Of a stretch of DNA of 48,384 nt, positions 26,366 to 35,089 are shown in pieces. How positions within the stretch are numbered: position 1 is the stretch's first letter; each line of letters begins with the position of its first letter. The stretch comes from Euryarchaeota archaeon UBA443 (GTDB lineage Archaea; Thermoplasmatota; Poseidoniia; Poseidoniales; Poseidoniaceae), in contig DAKS01000035.1 of NCBI GenBank assembly GCA_002499195.1, forward strand, positions 1 through 48,384. The letters are read 5' to 3'. The notes below the pieces were generated by a model. It made no database searches. It worked only from the letters and a program-made list of their open reading frames with translations, and was not told the DNA's origin. Made by a program: the position numbers and the translations under genes.

Positions 26366-27021
26366 CAGGCCTCACCTCCATCCTCTGCACTTGGTGCTGC
26401 TTCTGCAGCTTCCTTGACTTCATCAGCAAACGGTTTGCTTGCTTCTGGATCAACTTCTTCTTCATCAGCAGCATATTCTGCCATCTCACGTCGTCCATCA
26501 ATGGCCTTGCGGATGTCATGTTCTGGATCGTTGAGATCGCTAGAAGGGTGATATTGGATAACTTCTTCTTCATCACGGCTTACCGGGTACGAAGGAATCG
26601 TGACCTTTTGGTCGCCGATACAGATGTGACCGTGTGTCACCAGTTGGCGTGCTTGCTTGAGTGAGCAGGCAAGTCCCTTGTAGTAGACTTGTGCTTGGAG
26701 TCGGCGGTTGAGGATATCCTCGGCATTAAGCGACAAGATATCGTCAAGAGATGCTTCCTTTGTAATGAGGCCCTTTAGGTGAAGGGAGCGAAGAAGGTCG
26801 TCCTTCTCTCGCATTCCATGACCTTCGGTGGTATCGATCATACCGATCAAGCGCATTGCCTGACGTCGATGTCGACGAAGTTGGGACTTGGCCTTCCAAA
26901 TTTCACGCATATTCTTCAAGCCGTGATTAGCTTGGATGAGATGCTCTTCTTCGATTCGCGCCTTCTTCCAAGGATGAGGAGGCGTATCGAACTTTGGTCT
27001 GGAAAACTTTGGCTCACCCAT
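26365..27021 (-). CDS. rps4: small ribosomal subunit protein uS4
   Basis: 218 residues. The archaeal N-terminus PKFSRPKFDTPPHPWKKARI is followed by the S4 RNA-binding domain near 105-160 (RRLQAQVYYKGLACSLKQAR, then LVTHGHICIGDQKVTIPSYP). uS4 is a primary 16S rRNA binder that nucleates 30S body assembly. The last 50 residues (EEVDPEASKPFADEVKEAAE and onward) form an acidic low-complexity tail that longer archaeal homologues sometimes carry. A GAGGGTGAT ribosome binding site sits a few bases before the ATG, 12 bases after rps13. Confidence 0.96.
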   Translation of the reverse strand: MGEPKFSRPKFDTPPHPWKKARIEEEHLIQANHGLKNMREIWKAKSQLRRHRRQAMRLIGMIDTTEGHGMREKDDLLRSLHLKGLITKEASLDDILSLNAEDILNRRLQAQVYYKGLACSLKQARQLVTHGHICIGDQKVTIPSYPVSRDEEEVIQYHPSSDLNDPEHDIRKAIDGRREMAEYAADEEEVDPEASKPFADEVKEAAEAAPSAEDGGEA

Positions 27022-27033
27022 ACTTCATCACCC

Positions 27034-27501
27034 TCATTGCTTTCGGCTTACACCGAGTGTTAGGCCACCACGGCCGTTACTTCGTCCGCGTTGACCACGG
27101 ACCTTGTTGCCGCTTGCGTGGCGAACACCACGGTAGCACTTCATGGTTCGAAGACGGTTGATGTCTTCTTCGAGTGTGAGTTTGACCTCTTGTCCGGTCA
27201 AGTGGATGTCGTTGCCGGTTTCAACGTCGGCAGCACGATTGACCATCCAATAAGGAACATTGTTGACGTAATCTTCGATCGCAAGTCGGAGGGTTTCTTG
27301 TTGCTCTGGACTGAGGTGGCCAGCCATTCGAGCAGGGTCGAATCCTGTGGTCTTACAGATTTGAATCGCACTTCGTACACCGATTCCCTTGACCGATGTG
27401 AGGGCGGAAGAGAGCGGCTTTAGACCGTCCATATCCGTATCTGCCATTCGGAGAATGTATGAAAAATCGTCGCCGAGTTCCTCTTCTTTTCCTTTTGCCA
27501 T
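27034..27501 (-). CDS. rps13: small ribosomal subunit protein uS13
   Basis: 155 residues. SALTSVKGIGVRSAIQICK is the helix-hairpin-helix segment. YRGVRHASGNKVRGQRGRSN is the conserved RNA-contacting C-terminal signature. uS13 lies in the 30S head and contacts the P-site tRNA and the 50S subunit. It is the first gene of the rps13-rps4-rps11-rpo3 cluster. Its 5' region carries an AGGTGG ribosome binding site, a 13-bp palindrome (27521-27533) and a TATA-like TTGATATAG on the minus strand near 27550. Confidence 0.97.
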   Translation of the reverse strand: MAKGKEEELGDDFSYILRMADTDMDGLKPLSSALTSVKGIGVRSAIQICKTTGFDPARMAGHLSPEQQETLRLAIEDYVNNVPYWMVNRAADVETGNDIHLTGQEVKLTLEEDINRLRTMKCYRGVRHASGNKVRGQRGRSNGRGGLTLGVSRKQ

Positions 27502-27520
27502 TATTGTCCACCTAACGTTG

Positions 27521-27533
27521 CGACATGATGTCG
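27521..27533. promoter_or_regulatory. palindrome in the rps13 leader
   Basis: CGACAT and ATGTCG flank a single G, 20 bases upstream of the rps13 start and downstream of the probable TATA element. It could be a transcription-factor site or an mRNA hairpin near the ribosome binding site, as expected for autoregulated ribosomal operons. It is short enough to arise by chance. Confidence 0.3.
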
Positions 27534-27588
27534 AGCATTTTTCCGACCAACCCCCCCTATATCAAGACCGCGATGCAGGGGTCCGATT

Positions 27589-28866
27589 TCAGGTATCAGA
27601 ATTCTGAGGGTATTGGACACATAGAAGGAGACGATTCGAGGATGTGTGTCGAGTTAAAAACGCCTTCCTGCGACCCTGTCTATTGCGTAATTGTCGGTCG
27701 ATGCTCCCTTGTAATCTAGGTTGGAGCGCAGCATCGAGGCCGCATCGAATCGTCAACGCCGAAATATCGTTCTCAAGAGCGGCCGCAACAATCGTATCGA
27801 TGTTTACTTCATCTAGGGGTAAATCGAGAATATCAACCACTCGTCCCGATGCTACGACAAATGGGTGTGCATCATCTTTGAGAGGACCGTTATGATGAAT
27901 TCGCGGGCGGCGAGGTGACGATTCAGCCCAGCGTATGTCGGCAATATTGCTCAATTGTTCACCGAGCCAGATATCCACCAAACCACTCTCGACCAATGCG
28001 GCATCAAGGATGGTGACCCATTCGTTTCTTCGAGCGGGCTGGAGTTCGCTTCTTATCTGTTGAATGGCTTCATGTTGTTCGATAATAGTATCTTCTCCAC
28101 CGAAGGTTCGAGAAAGTCGAACGAAGCGCTTACCAACATTTGGTGTTGCAACGCCTCCAAGCCAAAGTTCGAGACGATCGACCCGACCGCCTCCACGAGA
28201 CATCCACGTCCATGTTTTGCCAATTCCTGGCCAAAAGGATTCTACGATCGATTCAACTCCGTCTCTGAGTTCTTGTGTCAATCTCGGAGAGAGGTCGAGA
28301 ACGATACATGGTCCTTTACTGGTCGATGCAAGATATGGTTTCCATGCTTCAAACACACTCGAAAGATTCGGTTGCATCTCATCAAGACCGTGTGTTCGAG
28401 AGTTTCGGGGACGGGCAGGGTCTAGCATCAACAGCGACACACTATTGTGTTCCAAGCCTGCAAGCGAAGCGATTTCATCACTTGCAGTTCCATCAGCAGC
28501 AAGCACTAGTGAGCGACGATGCCACCCTTGGCCAAAGGTCGAGAAACGATTTGCAATCGTGTTAAGATTCAAGCAACTAGCAACCGCTCTGTCGCGATCG
28601 AGTTCAACGCCGAGAGCAGATCGTTTCAATCGTGAGGCGTAAGCCGCGAGTTGGATACCAGAACCGCAGGCACAATCCAATACCATTCCCGAAGGAATAT
28701 CGAATTGTGCGACATAATCGGCACGCGTCATCGCCACCTGCCAAGGTGTTGCCAATGACTTACCTTCGCTCGCATGATAAAATGAAATTTCTTTCATCGA
28801 TGCATCTGGAACAGATTGCCCTGTTATGGACTGTTCAGAAGGTACCAACACTTCCAAGCATTTCAC
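27589..28866 (-). CDS. class I SAM-dependent methyltransferase with THUMP-like C-terminal domain
   Basis: The protein is 425 residues from a GTG that abuts the pyrE stop, or 402 from the ATG at 28795-28797 (MKEISFYHASEGKSLATPWQ). The SAM-binding motif is VLDCACGSGIQLA, followed by the acidic strand end GVELDRDRAV and the motif-IV-like LLMLDPARPRNSR. The C-terminal part contains RPRIHHNGPLKDDAHPFVVA and VVDILDLP, characteristic of the THUMP-like domain attached to a conserved methyltransferase of unknown target. A DPARP motif and the THUMP-like domain suggest an RNA base or nucleotide substrate, but this is inference. It is the second gene of a pyrE-methyltransferase unit. Confidence 0.8.
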   Translation of the reverse strand: MKCLEVLVPSEQSITGQSVPDASMKEISFYHASEGKSLATPWQVAMTRADYVAQFDIPSGMVLDCACGSGIQLAAYASRLKRSALGVELDRDRAVASCLNLNTIANRFSTFGQGWHRRSLVLAADGTASDEIASLAGLEHNSVSLLMLDPARPRNSRTHGLDEMQPNLSSVFEAWKPYLASTSKGPCIVLDLSPRLTQELRDGVESIVESFWPGIGKTWTWMSRGGGRVDRLELWLGGVATPNVGKRFVRLSRTFGGEDTIIEQHEAIQQIRSELQPARRNEWVTILDAALVESGLVDIWLGEQLSNIADIRWAESSPRRPRIHHNGPLKDDAHPFVVASGRVVDILDLPLDEVNIDTIVAAALENDISALTIRCGLDAALQPRLQGSIDRQLRNRQGRRKAFLTRHTSSNRLLLCVQYPQNSDT

Positions 28867-29460
28867 CTACTGAGTGATGTCTGAACGGGTTAGAATGCTC
28901 TCGAATGGAATACCGGCTTCTGCAAAGGCTTCTACTCCGCCCTCTTCTCGGTCAAGGATACTGATAACTGCGATAACATCGCAAGTTGTTGTTTCGCGAA
29001 TACGTTCGACCGCTTGAATCGATGAACCTCCAGTTGTTGTTACATCCTCAAGAATGACTATGCTGCCACCGGCTGCGATCGATGCTCCTTCTATGCCTGG
29101 TGGATTGTTGGTTTTTCGGCCACCGCGGCCTTTTGGAGATTTACGAACCATGAATCCTTTCCGATGGTCGGAATCCGAACCCGTAATGACGATGGCAGTC
29201 AATGGAACTGCACCGAGTTCAAGGCCACCGACAAAATCAGGGTTTAATGCATCCAAACGGTGATTGAAGAGATGAGCGAGAAGTTTCGAGGATTCCGTAT
29301 GCATCATCACTGGTTTCATGTCAAAGAACCATCGAGAGTGGCGACCGGAAGCGAGTGTAAACGCATCATCCGAACCTCCATCCAAGAAGGCCAGTTCACG
29401 TACCAATTCCACCAATCGGCTCCACTCAGGGAGAGTTTTCAGTGATTCATGAACGCTCAT
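28867..29460 (-). CDS. pyrE: orotate phosphoribosyltransferase
   Basis: It transfers ribose-5-phosphate from PRPP to orotate, giving OMP in pyrimidine synthesis. The PRPP-binding motif IVILEDVTTTGGSS is intact. The catalytic flexible loop (FMVRKSPKGRGGRKTN) carries the conserved Lys and Arg residues. LASGRHSRWFFDMKP near the N-terminus is the OPRT-specific segment. I take the start ATG at 29458-29460 (MSVHESLK), giving 197 residues. A start at 29478 is possible. The loop is slightly longer than usual. No pyrF fusion is present. Confidence 0.93.
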   Translation of the reverse strand: MSVHESLKTLPEWSRLVELVRELAFLDGGSDDAFTLASGRHSRWFFDMKPVMMHTESSKLLAHLFNHRLDALNPDFVGGLELGAVPLTAIVITGSDSDHRKGFMVRKSPKGRGGRKTNNPPGIEGASIAAGGSIVILEDVTTTGGSSIQAVERIRETTTCDVIAVISILDREEGGVEAFAEAGIPFESILTRSDITQ

Positions 29461-29566
29461 GCATCGATGGTGTTGCATCTAATGCATGAATGTTGGGCTA
29501 TGAAAGAGGATGGGGGTTCGCCGATTGCATCATAAAGTCTCGACAACAACGGGCGAGTAGGGGTCG

Positions 29567-32500
29567 ATGTTCATGTCTTTAGAAGCATCAACCAATGAAC
29601 TCAACCCCTTGATTGGAGTCGATATTTCTCGCCTCGAAAAGGAAATGGAACGCTATCAAAAACTTCTCGATGAACATGCTGATCACGCTTACAGAGTGGC
29701 TGAAGAAGCACGAAAACTCGGCTTTGATCCAAAACCATTTGTTGAAATCCCTCGAGCAAATGATCTTGCTGGACGTACGGAGAAACTTCTCATCGAACAT
29801 CTGGAATCCTATCCTGTCGCAGATGATATTCGCGCTCTACTCGCTGAACACGACCGTGAAACCACCTCGATTATGATGGCTCAGCGTGTAGCGAAGGGGT
29901 TCAGAGAGAAGGGCTATGATATGGTCAAATCGATCGATGTTGGCCTTCGTGTCGGTCTCGCGATTCTAACGGAAGCTGTTCTCGTTGCTCCATTGGAAGG
30001 GATCAGCGAAGTCCGATTGTTGAACAATTTGGATGGTTCTGCTTTCGTTTCAGTTCACTTTGCAGGACCCATTCGTGCTGCAGGAGGTACAGCACAAGCC
30101 CTCGCAGTGCTAATCGCTGACATGATTCGCCGCGAATTGAAGATTGGGCCATACATCCCAAGCGATGGAGAAGTGGAGCGGGTCAAGGAAGAGTTCGGAT
30201 TATATCGCGGAAATTTGCAATATCGTCCATCACCTACTGAAATCGACGAGATAGTTCGAGCCTGTCCGGTGATGATCAATGGTGAATCGACTGAATCAAT
30301 CGAATGTGCGGGATATGGTCGAGTTCGTAATATCGATGAGGCCCGTATTCGAGGTGGTGTACTTCTCGTCATTGGGGAAGGAATGTGTCTCAAAGCACCG
30401 AAAATTCGGAAACACACAGAACGGCTAAACGTTCCTGGATGGGATTTTATCTCTAAGTTTGCTTCCAAAGGGAAAGAGGATGATGGAGGCGATAATAATG
30501 ATGTTTTCAAAAGCCGTCGTGTGACTCCAATTGACATATTCATGAAGGATATTATCGCTGGGCGACCTATTTTTGGTGGTCCACAACAACCTGGCGGATT
30601 TCGATTGCGTTACGGGCGAGGGCGTCCTTCAGGACTTGCAGCAGCATCGCTGAATCCTGCTTCTATGCTCGTTTTAGATGATTTCATCACCGTTGGGACA
30701 CAAATGAAGATTGAACGCCCAGGAAAAGCGTGTGCAGTCACTCCTAGCAACGATTCTGAAGGTCCTTGGGTCGTTCTTTCCTCTGGTCGGTTTTTGCGGA
30801 TTGATGAGGCGGAAAAGCTTCACAAAATCCGACCCGATATTCGATCAATTTGGGATAATGGTGAGATTGTAATTGGCTATGGAGAATTCATGGAGAATAA
30901 CAAGAATCTCGTCCCTGCTGGCTATACTAGCGATTGGTGGGCGAGTGATTTAATCGATGCTCTGGAAACGGCTGATGATGTAGACACCTTTGCAACGATT
31001 TGCAAGAATCTTGAACCACATCCCGATGGAATACCTGGTGCAACGAATGTTGAAGACCCTCATGCGCAATTTCATGTTCGACGGCGATGGCATCGCTACC
31101 TTACAAAACTCACTCTTAGTTGGGACCAAGCCTCAAGCATTGCACAACGCTGGAGAACTGCGCTTGCACCTCCGCACAATCCTTGGTTCCTCGACCTACC
31201 AATCGAATGGGCTCCAGCATTGCTGGATGCATTGAAACAAGGAATCATTGAGTCGCCCGTCAGTCTTGATGTTGAAGTTAGCCACCCCTATCATGAAGAC
31301 TCATGGCTTCGGTTCAAAGGGGCTGCAAAGGGATGGGATGCATCGACAATGGATAGATTGCAGCCTGAACAAATCCCTCCATTGAGTGAAATTCAAACGA
31401 TTGGTCTTGAAATCAAACCTGAAGAATCCATCTTTGAGGAATCATTACCTGAAGGTTGGACCTTTATGCAACATGGTTTGCTCAAAGGGGCATTATTGTT
31501 GCTCGGGGTTTCACACCATCATGATGGAGATGACATCGTTGCGACCTGTGGTTGGCAAGCGATGATCAACGGATTGGGCTACACGGTTCGAAATAACAAC
31601 ATCCACCAGCATGTCGATTTGAAATCGTTGGTTGAGCAGCGCATTGCTGAACTTCGGAATTGTAACACCGTACTTAGCAACGAAACAGAGCGGCTTAACG
31701 AGTTGAAAAAACAACGATCTTCGGTCAGAATTGCTGCTGAGACCGAAGCTCGCCAACGTGGATTGGGTATTGCAGAAACCGATCAGGTCGGACAAGAGGC
31801 TGCTGATTCGGTTGAGGACCCAGGTCCCGAAAATGATGCATTGTACTCAACCTCGTTACGGATTCATGATGATCACGTAGTAGATGGTATTCTTCCATTG
31901 ATTCGGGAAACATCGCCACTGCGTTGGGAGCATGCCGCTCCACAGCGCGTTGGATGTCGAATGGGTAGGCCTGAGAAATCTGCACCACGTGAGATGTCTC
32001 CTCGTTCGCACACACTGTTCCCCATTGCTCTTGAAGGTGGAAATCAGCGCCTGATAGCCAATGCCGCAGGTAAGGGTTCAATTCGCGTTCAAATGGGGAA
32101 ACGTATTTGCTCGAAATGTGGCAATAATTCTCCGTTTATCCGTTGTCATCATCGTATTCTTGACGATGCTGGGATTCCAAAGGTCGGTGAGACATGTGGT
32201 GGAAGGACCGACATGAAAGAATCAACCGGAAACAGCCGTCGAAGAGGTGAAATGCAGAGCGTCCCTATTGAATCAATCCTTGAAGATGCTCAACTTCGTA
32301 TCGGGATGGGACGGTTACCTCAACAAGTTAAGTGCGTCAAGGAATTGAAAAGTCGAAATCAAACACCTGAGCCGATTGAAAAGGGACTGATTCGTGCAAA
32401 ATACAATCTTCCAGTATTCCGTGATGGGACTATTAGATTCGATATGAGTGATGTTCCTGTCACACACTTCACGCCCAAAGAAGTCGATGTTGATTGGAAA

Positions 32501-33649
32501 CAATTGCATGCGCTTGGCTACACTCACGACTGGGAAGGAAATCCATTGCAGAGTGATGACCAAATGTTAGAATTGTATCCCCAAGATTTCATCGTAGCGA
32601 AGAATGCTGCTGATTATTTTGTTAGGACCTCTCAATTTGTTGACGAAATATTGGTGAAATTTTATGGTTTGGAGCCGTACTATAATGTAACTAACAAAGA
32701 CGATCTTGTTGGGCACCTCATATGCGCTTTAGCACCGCACACATCTGGAGGCGTACTGTCTCGAATCATTGGTTGGGCGGACTGTTCAGGCGGTTATGCC
32801 CATCCGCTATTCCATGCAGCCAAGCGCCGAAATTGTGACGGTGATGAAGATGCGATTATGCTGCTGATGGATGGATTGTTGAACTTCAGCCGTGAAATCC
32901 TACCCGCCAATCGTGGTGGCCAAATGGATGCTCCACTGGTGTTGACCACGAGGTTGAATCCTACTGAGATCGATAAGGAAGCACTCAACGTCGATTCTGC
33001 TTGGTTCTATCACCGTCAATTCTATGAAGCAACGCTCAATCAACCTCATCCAAAGGACATTGCCGATTCAATGGATTTTGTTGAACGACGTTTGGGGTCG
33101 GTTGCAGCTGTGAGAGGTTATGGATACACGCATGATTGTGATCGAATCGATGAGGGGCCTGACCTTTCCGCATACAAGACACTCGCAACGATGATCGACA
33201 AAATGAACGGGCAATTGGAACTCTGCCAGCGGTTGCGAGCCATCGATGCTAGAACCGTTGCTTCATCGGTAATTCGTTCACATTTCTTGCCAGATCTTCG
33301 TGGTAATCTAAACGCCTATGGCCGGCAGAAAGTACGTTGTTTGAAATGTGGTCATTCCTATCGCAGAATGCCTCTTGCTGGCCAATGCATCCAGCCAGAA
33401 AAGGCCGTAGGACGTGGACTATCAGCGCATGGTGTTGCTAGAAGCGAGGGCGGTCTGTGTAGTGGCCGGCTTGCATTGACGGTGTCCGAAGGTGCTGTTC
33501 GAAAGTACATCGAAGTCACCAAACACGTCATGGACACATATGGCGTGGATACCTATACCCGACAAAATATGGAATGGTTAGCGGGAAGTGTGGAATCACT
33601 GTTCAATAATGATCGAGCCCGTCAGATGTCACTAACAGATTTCCTTTGA
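29567..33649 (+). CDS. polC: DNA polymerase D (PolII) large catalytic subunit DP2
   Basis: 1360 residues, the catalytic subunit of the euryarchaeal family-D replicative polymerase, whose two double-psi beta-barrels resemble multisubunit RNA polymerase. RAAGGTAQALAVLIADMIRR and YRGNLQYRPSPTEID are conserved N-terminal segments. The first zinc module begins at Cys848/Cys851 (ICSKCGNN). The catalytic site reads N1089-C-D1091-G-D1093, followed by E1094 and D1095. The C-terminal zinc module begins at Cys1258/Cys1261 and precedes the clamp-binding end (MSLTDFL, PIP-box-like). No intein interrupts the gene, although inteins are common here in other euryarchaea. ATG 29567 or 29573 could start it. The small subunit DP1 is not in the window. 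It ends directly against a convergent gene. Confidence 0.97.
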   Translation: MFMSLEASTNELNPLIGVDISRLEKEMERYQKLLDEHADHAYRVAEEARKLGFDPKPFVEIPRANDLAGRTEKLLIEHLESYPVADDIRALLAEHDRETTSIMMAQRVAKGFREKGYDMVKSIDVGLRVGLAILTEAVLVAPLEGISEVRLLNNLDGSAFVSVHFAGPIRAAGGTAQALAVLIADMIRRELKIGPYIPSDGEVERVKEEFGLYRGNLQYRPSPTEIDEIVRACPVMINGESTESIECAGYGRVRNIDEARIRGGVLLVIGEGMCLKAPKIRKHTERLNVPGWDFISKFASKGKEDDGGDNNDVFKSRRVTPIDIFMKDIIAGRPIFGGPQQPGGFRLRYGRGRPSGLAAASLNPASMLVLDDFITVGTQMKIERPGKACAVTPSNDSEGPWVVLSSGRFLRIDEAEKLHKIRPDIRSIWDNGEIVIGYGEFMENNKNLVPAGYTSDWWASDLIDALETADDVDTFATICKNLEPHPDGIPGATNVEDPHAQFHVRRRWHRYLTKLTLSWDQASSIAQRWRTALAPPHNPWFLDLPIEWAPALLDALKQGIIESPVSLDVEVSHPYHEDSWLRFKGAAKGWDASTMDRLQPEQIPPLSEIQTIGLEIKPEESIFEESLPEGWTFMQHGLLKGALLLLGVSHHHDGDDIVATCGWQAMINGLGYTVRNNNIHQHVDLKSLVEQRIAELRNCNTVLSNETERLNELKKQRSSVRIAAETEARQRGLGIAETDQVGQEAADSVEDPGPENDALYSTSLRIHDDHVVDGILPLIRETSPLRWEHAAPQRVGCRMGRPEKSAPREMSPRSHTLFPIALEGGNQRLIANAAGKGSIRVQMGKRICSKCGNNSPFIRCHHRILDDAGIPKVGETCGGRTDMKESTGNSRRRGEMQSVPIESILEDAQLRIGMGRLPQQVKCVKELKSRNQTPEPIEKGLIRAKYNLPVFRDGTIRFDMSDVPVTHFTPKEVDVDWKQLHALGYTHDWEGNPLQSDDQMLELYPQDFIVAKNAADYFVRTSQFVDEILVKFYGLEPYYNVTNKDDLVGHLICALAPHTSGGVLSRIIGWADCSGGYAHPLFHAAKRRNCDGDEDAIMLLMDGLLNFSREILPANRGGQMDAPLVLTTRLNPTEIDKEALNVDSAWFYHRQFYEATLNQPHPKDIADSMDFVERRLGSVAAVRGYGYTHDCDRIDEGPDLSAYKTLATMIDKMNGQLELCQRLRAIDARTVASSVIRSHFLPDLRGNLNAYGRQKVRCLKCGHSYRRMPLAGQCIQPEKAVGRGLSAHGVARSEGGLCSGRLALTVSEGAVRKYIEVTKHVMDTYGVDTYTRQNMEWLAGSVESLFNNDRARQMSLTDFL

Positions 33650-34276
33650 TTACAACTTGATCGGCTCTCGCCATGGAGAATCGTCGTTTTCATCATGTCC
33701 ATCAACTTCAGGCATTCCAACCCTCGCTTTGCGGAATTCTCTTGGTTTGTTCTCTTTGATTTCGTTTTCTTCCAATCGCTTTGCAATAAAGGCTCGAGTC
33801 GCTGATTCGCCAAAAGCGACGACGACCAAAAGGAGCGAGAGTAGAATATGACCGTGAATAGCAATAGGGGCAAACGGAGCCACATCGAGGTTTTGAATGG
33901 CGATAACGTTCTCGTCAACAGTCGTATTCAGCGTGTATTCTCCAGGGGGTAATTCAGCATCGATCATCACAATCTCGTTGGTTAATCCGGCCCAATCAAG
34001 GACGACGTTGTTGGAGGAATCAATCAATTTCCATGATGCATTTGCTGAACGCGTTGAATCATCTCGATGAACGAATTCGGTCGTGATTGTGATGGGTAAT
34101 TCAGCATCACTTCCGAAGACTGCTTGAAGTGATACTTGACGCTCTGGTTGGAATTCGAACCCTCTATCGTTGAGTTGCTGTGATGCCTCATTTGTAGCCA
34201 CATTGGCCCAAATGATGTTGATGAGGAGAAGGGCTCCCATCCACAATGAAATGTTGAGTATTCGCTTGCTCTCCAT
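33650..34276 (-). CDS. small bitopic membrane protein with extracytoplasmic beta domain
   Basis: From the ATG at 34274-34276 the protein has 208 residues. One membrane span is near the N-terminus (ISLWMGALLLINIIWANVA). A domain of about 110 residues follows, with beta-sandwich-like spacing (PITITTEFVHRDD, ELPPGEYTLNTTVDENV). A second span, AIHGHILLSLLLVVVAFGES, leads to a charged tail of about 50 residues. I do not recognise a family. The ORF could extend to 34348 but would overlap mptE; the chosen start lies 17 bases after the mptE stop. Both genes read leftward and may be cotranscribed. Confidence 0.6.
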   Translation of the reverse strand: MESKRILNISLWMGALLLINIIWANVATNEASQQLNDRGFEFQPERQVSLQAVFGSDAELPITITTEFVHRDDSTRSANASWKLIDSSNNVVLDWAGLTNEIVMIDAELPPGEYTLNTTVDENVIAIQNLDVAPFAPIAIHGHILLSLLLVVVAFGESATRAFIAKRLEENEIKENKPREFRKARVGMPEVDGHDENDDSPWREPIKL

Positions 34277-34293
34277 GATTTTCAAATCTCCGG

Positions 34294-35070
34294 CTACCTT
34301 ATGACATAGTGTTCGACACCAAGGCGACGCATGGACTCTTCCATCCACACCAATTTCTGTTTCTTTCGCTCAGGATTCGTTGTGCCAGACCATGGTCCCA
34401 CGTAATCAGTTCGAAACCCTAGACATTCAATGTCTTGTAAGGAACGGCCCAATGCTTGGATGAAGCAAAGTGCACGGTCCCCGTCAGTGAAACCACCCGG
34501 GTTGTGCATCCCTTCGTACTGAATCGTTGATTGATGTGTAAGTGTTAACGGAGGAGGTTGTTCGAACAAAGACCACTTTGCGACAAGGTGCTTCCAAACC
34601 TCAACATTGTCACCGTGTGCGTGCAAGATTATGTGAATACCAAATTCTGCTGCACGTTCAAGATGCTCAGCTCCATCACCATCGCTGATTACACAAAGAA
34701 CGCGTGAAAAATCGTCGATGGCGGCAACCGCTCCGTCCGCGGCAACAAAGGTTGCTCCGGGAAAATCATCCACCTTGATCGAATCACTACCAGCGCCAAC
34801 AACGATCAGTCTTTCAGCCGAACAGATGGATTGTTTGAGTTTCCACAACGCTTCTTTTCGAGATTCGAGCGACCATGATTCCTGATCGTATGGAATCGGG
34901 TTTGAGAAATGATTTGCCATCTCATTCGCCGAAGTATCATCCGCTTCTAACGACCAACCAAATGCTTGACGTACCTCTTCTTGTAACGAGAGGAGGTCGT
35001 CCGGTATTGAATCGAACACATCCCTCCCAGCCCAAGGTCGTTGAAGAAAGATATGGGTTGTCAGGTTCAT
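34294..35070 (-). CDS. mptE: 6-hydroxymethyl-7,8-dihydropterin pyrophosphokinase, MptE type
   Basis: 258 residues of the DUF115 family. The archaeal MptE enzyme transfers pyrophosphate from ATP to 6-hydroxymethyl-dihydropterin in tetrahydrofolate/methanopterin cofactor synthesis. LIVVGAGSDSIK is the nucleotide-binding-like glycine loop. ATFVAADGAVAA, then CVISDGDGAEHL and IILHAHGDNVEVW follow the family order. GGFTDGDRALCF is the characteristic C-terminal signature. The ATG at 35068-35070 starts it. It diverges from priL with only about 20 bases between the starts, so the promoters must overlap the coding regions. Confidence 0.88.
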   Translation of the reverse strand: MNLTTHIFLQRPWAGRDVFDSIPDDLLSLQEEVRQAFGWSLEADDTSANEMANHFSNPIPYDQESWSLESRKEALWKLKQSICSAERLIVVGAGSDSIKVDDFPGATFVAADGAVAAIDDFSRVLCVISDGDGAEHLERAAEFGIHIILHAHGDNVEVWKHLVAKWSLFEQPPPLTLTHQSTIQYEGMHNPGGFTDGDRALCFIQALGRSLQDIECLGFRTDYVGPWSGTTNPERKKQKLVWMEESMRRLGVEHYVIR

Positions 35071-35089
35071 ATGGTATCGGGTTTGTTCA

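Noticed and set aside
29567..33649. Possible intein in the DNA polymerase D large subunit, given its 1360 residues
   Set aside because: The catalytic N-C-D-G-D segment and flanks are continuous, and no Cys/Ser-start or HN-Cys splice junctions or LAGLIDADG motifs are visible.
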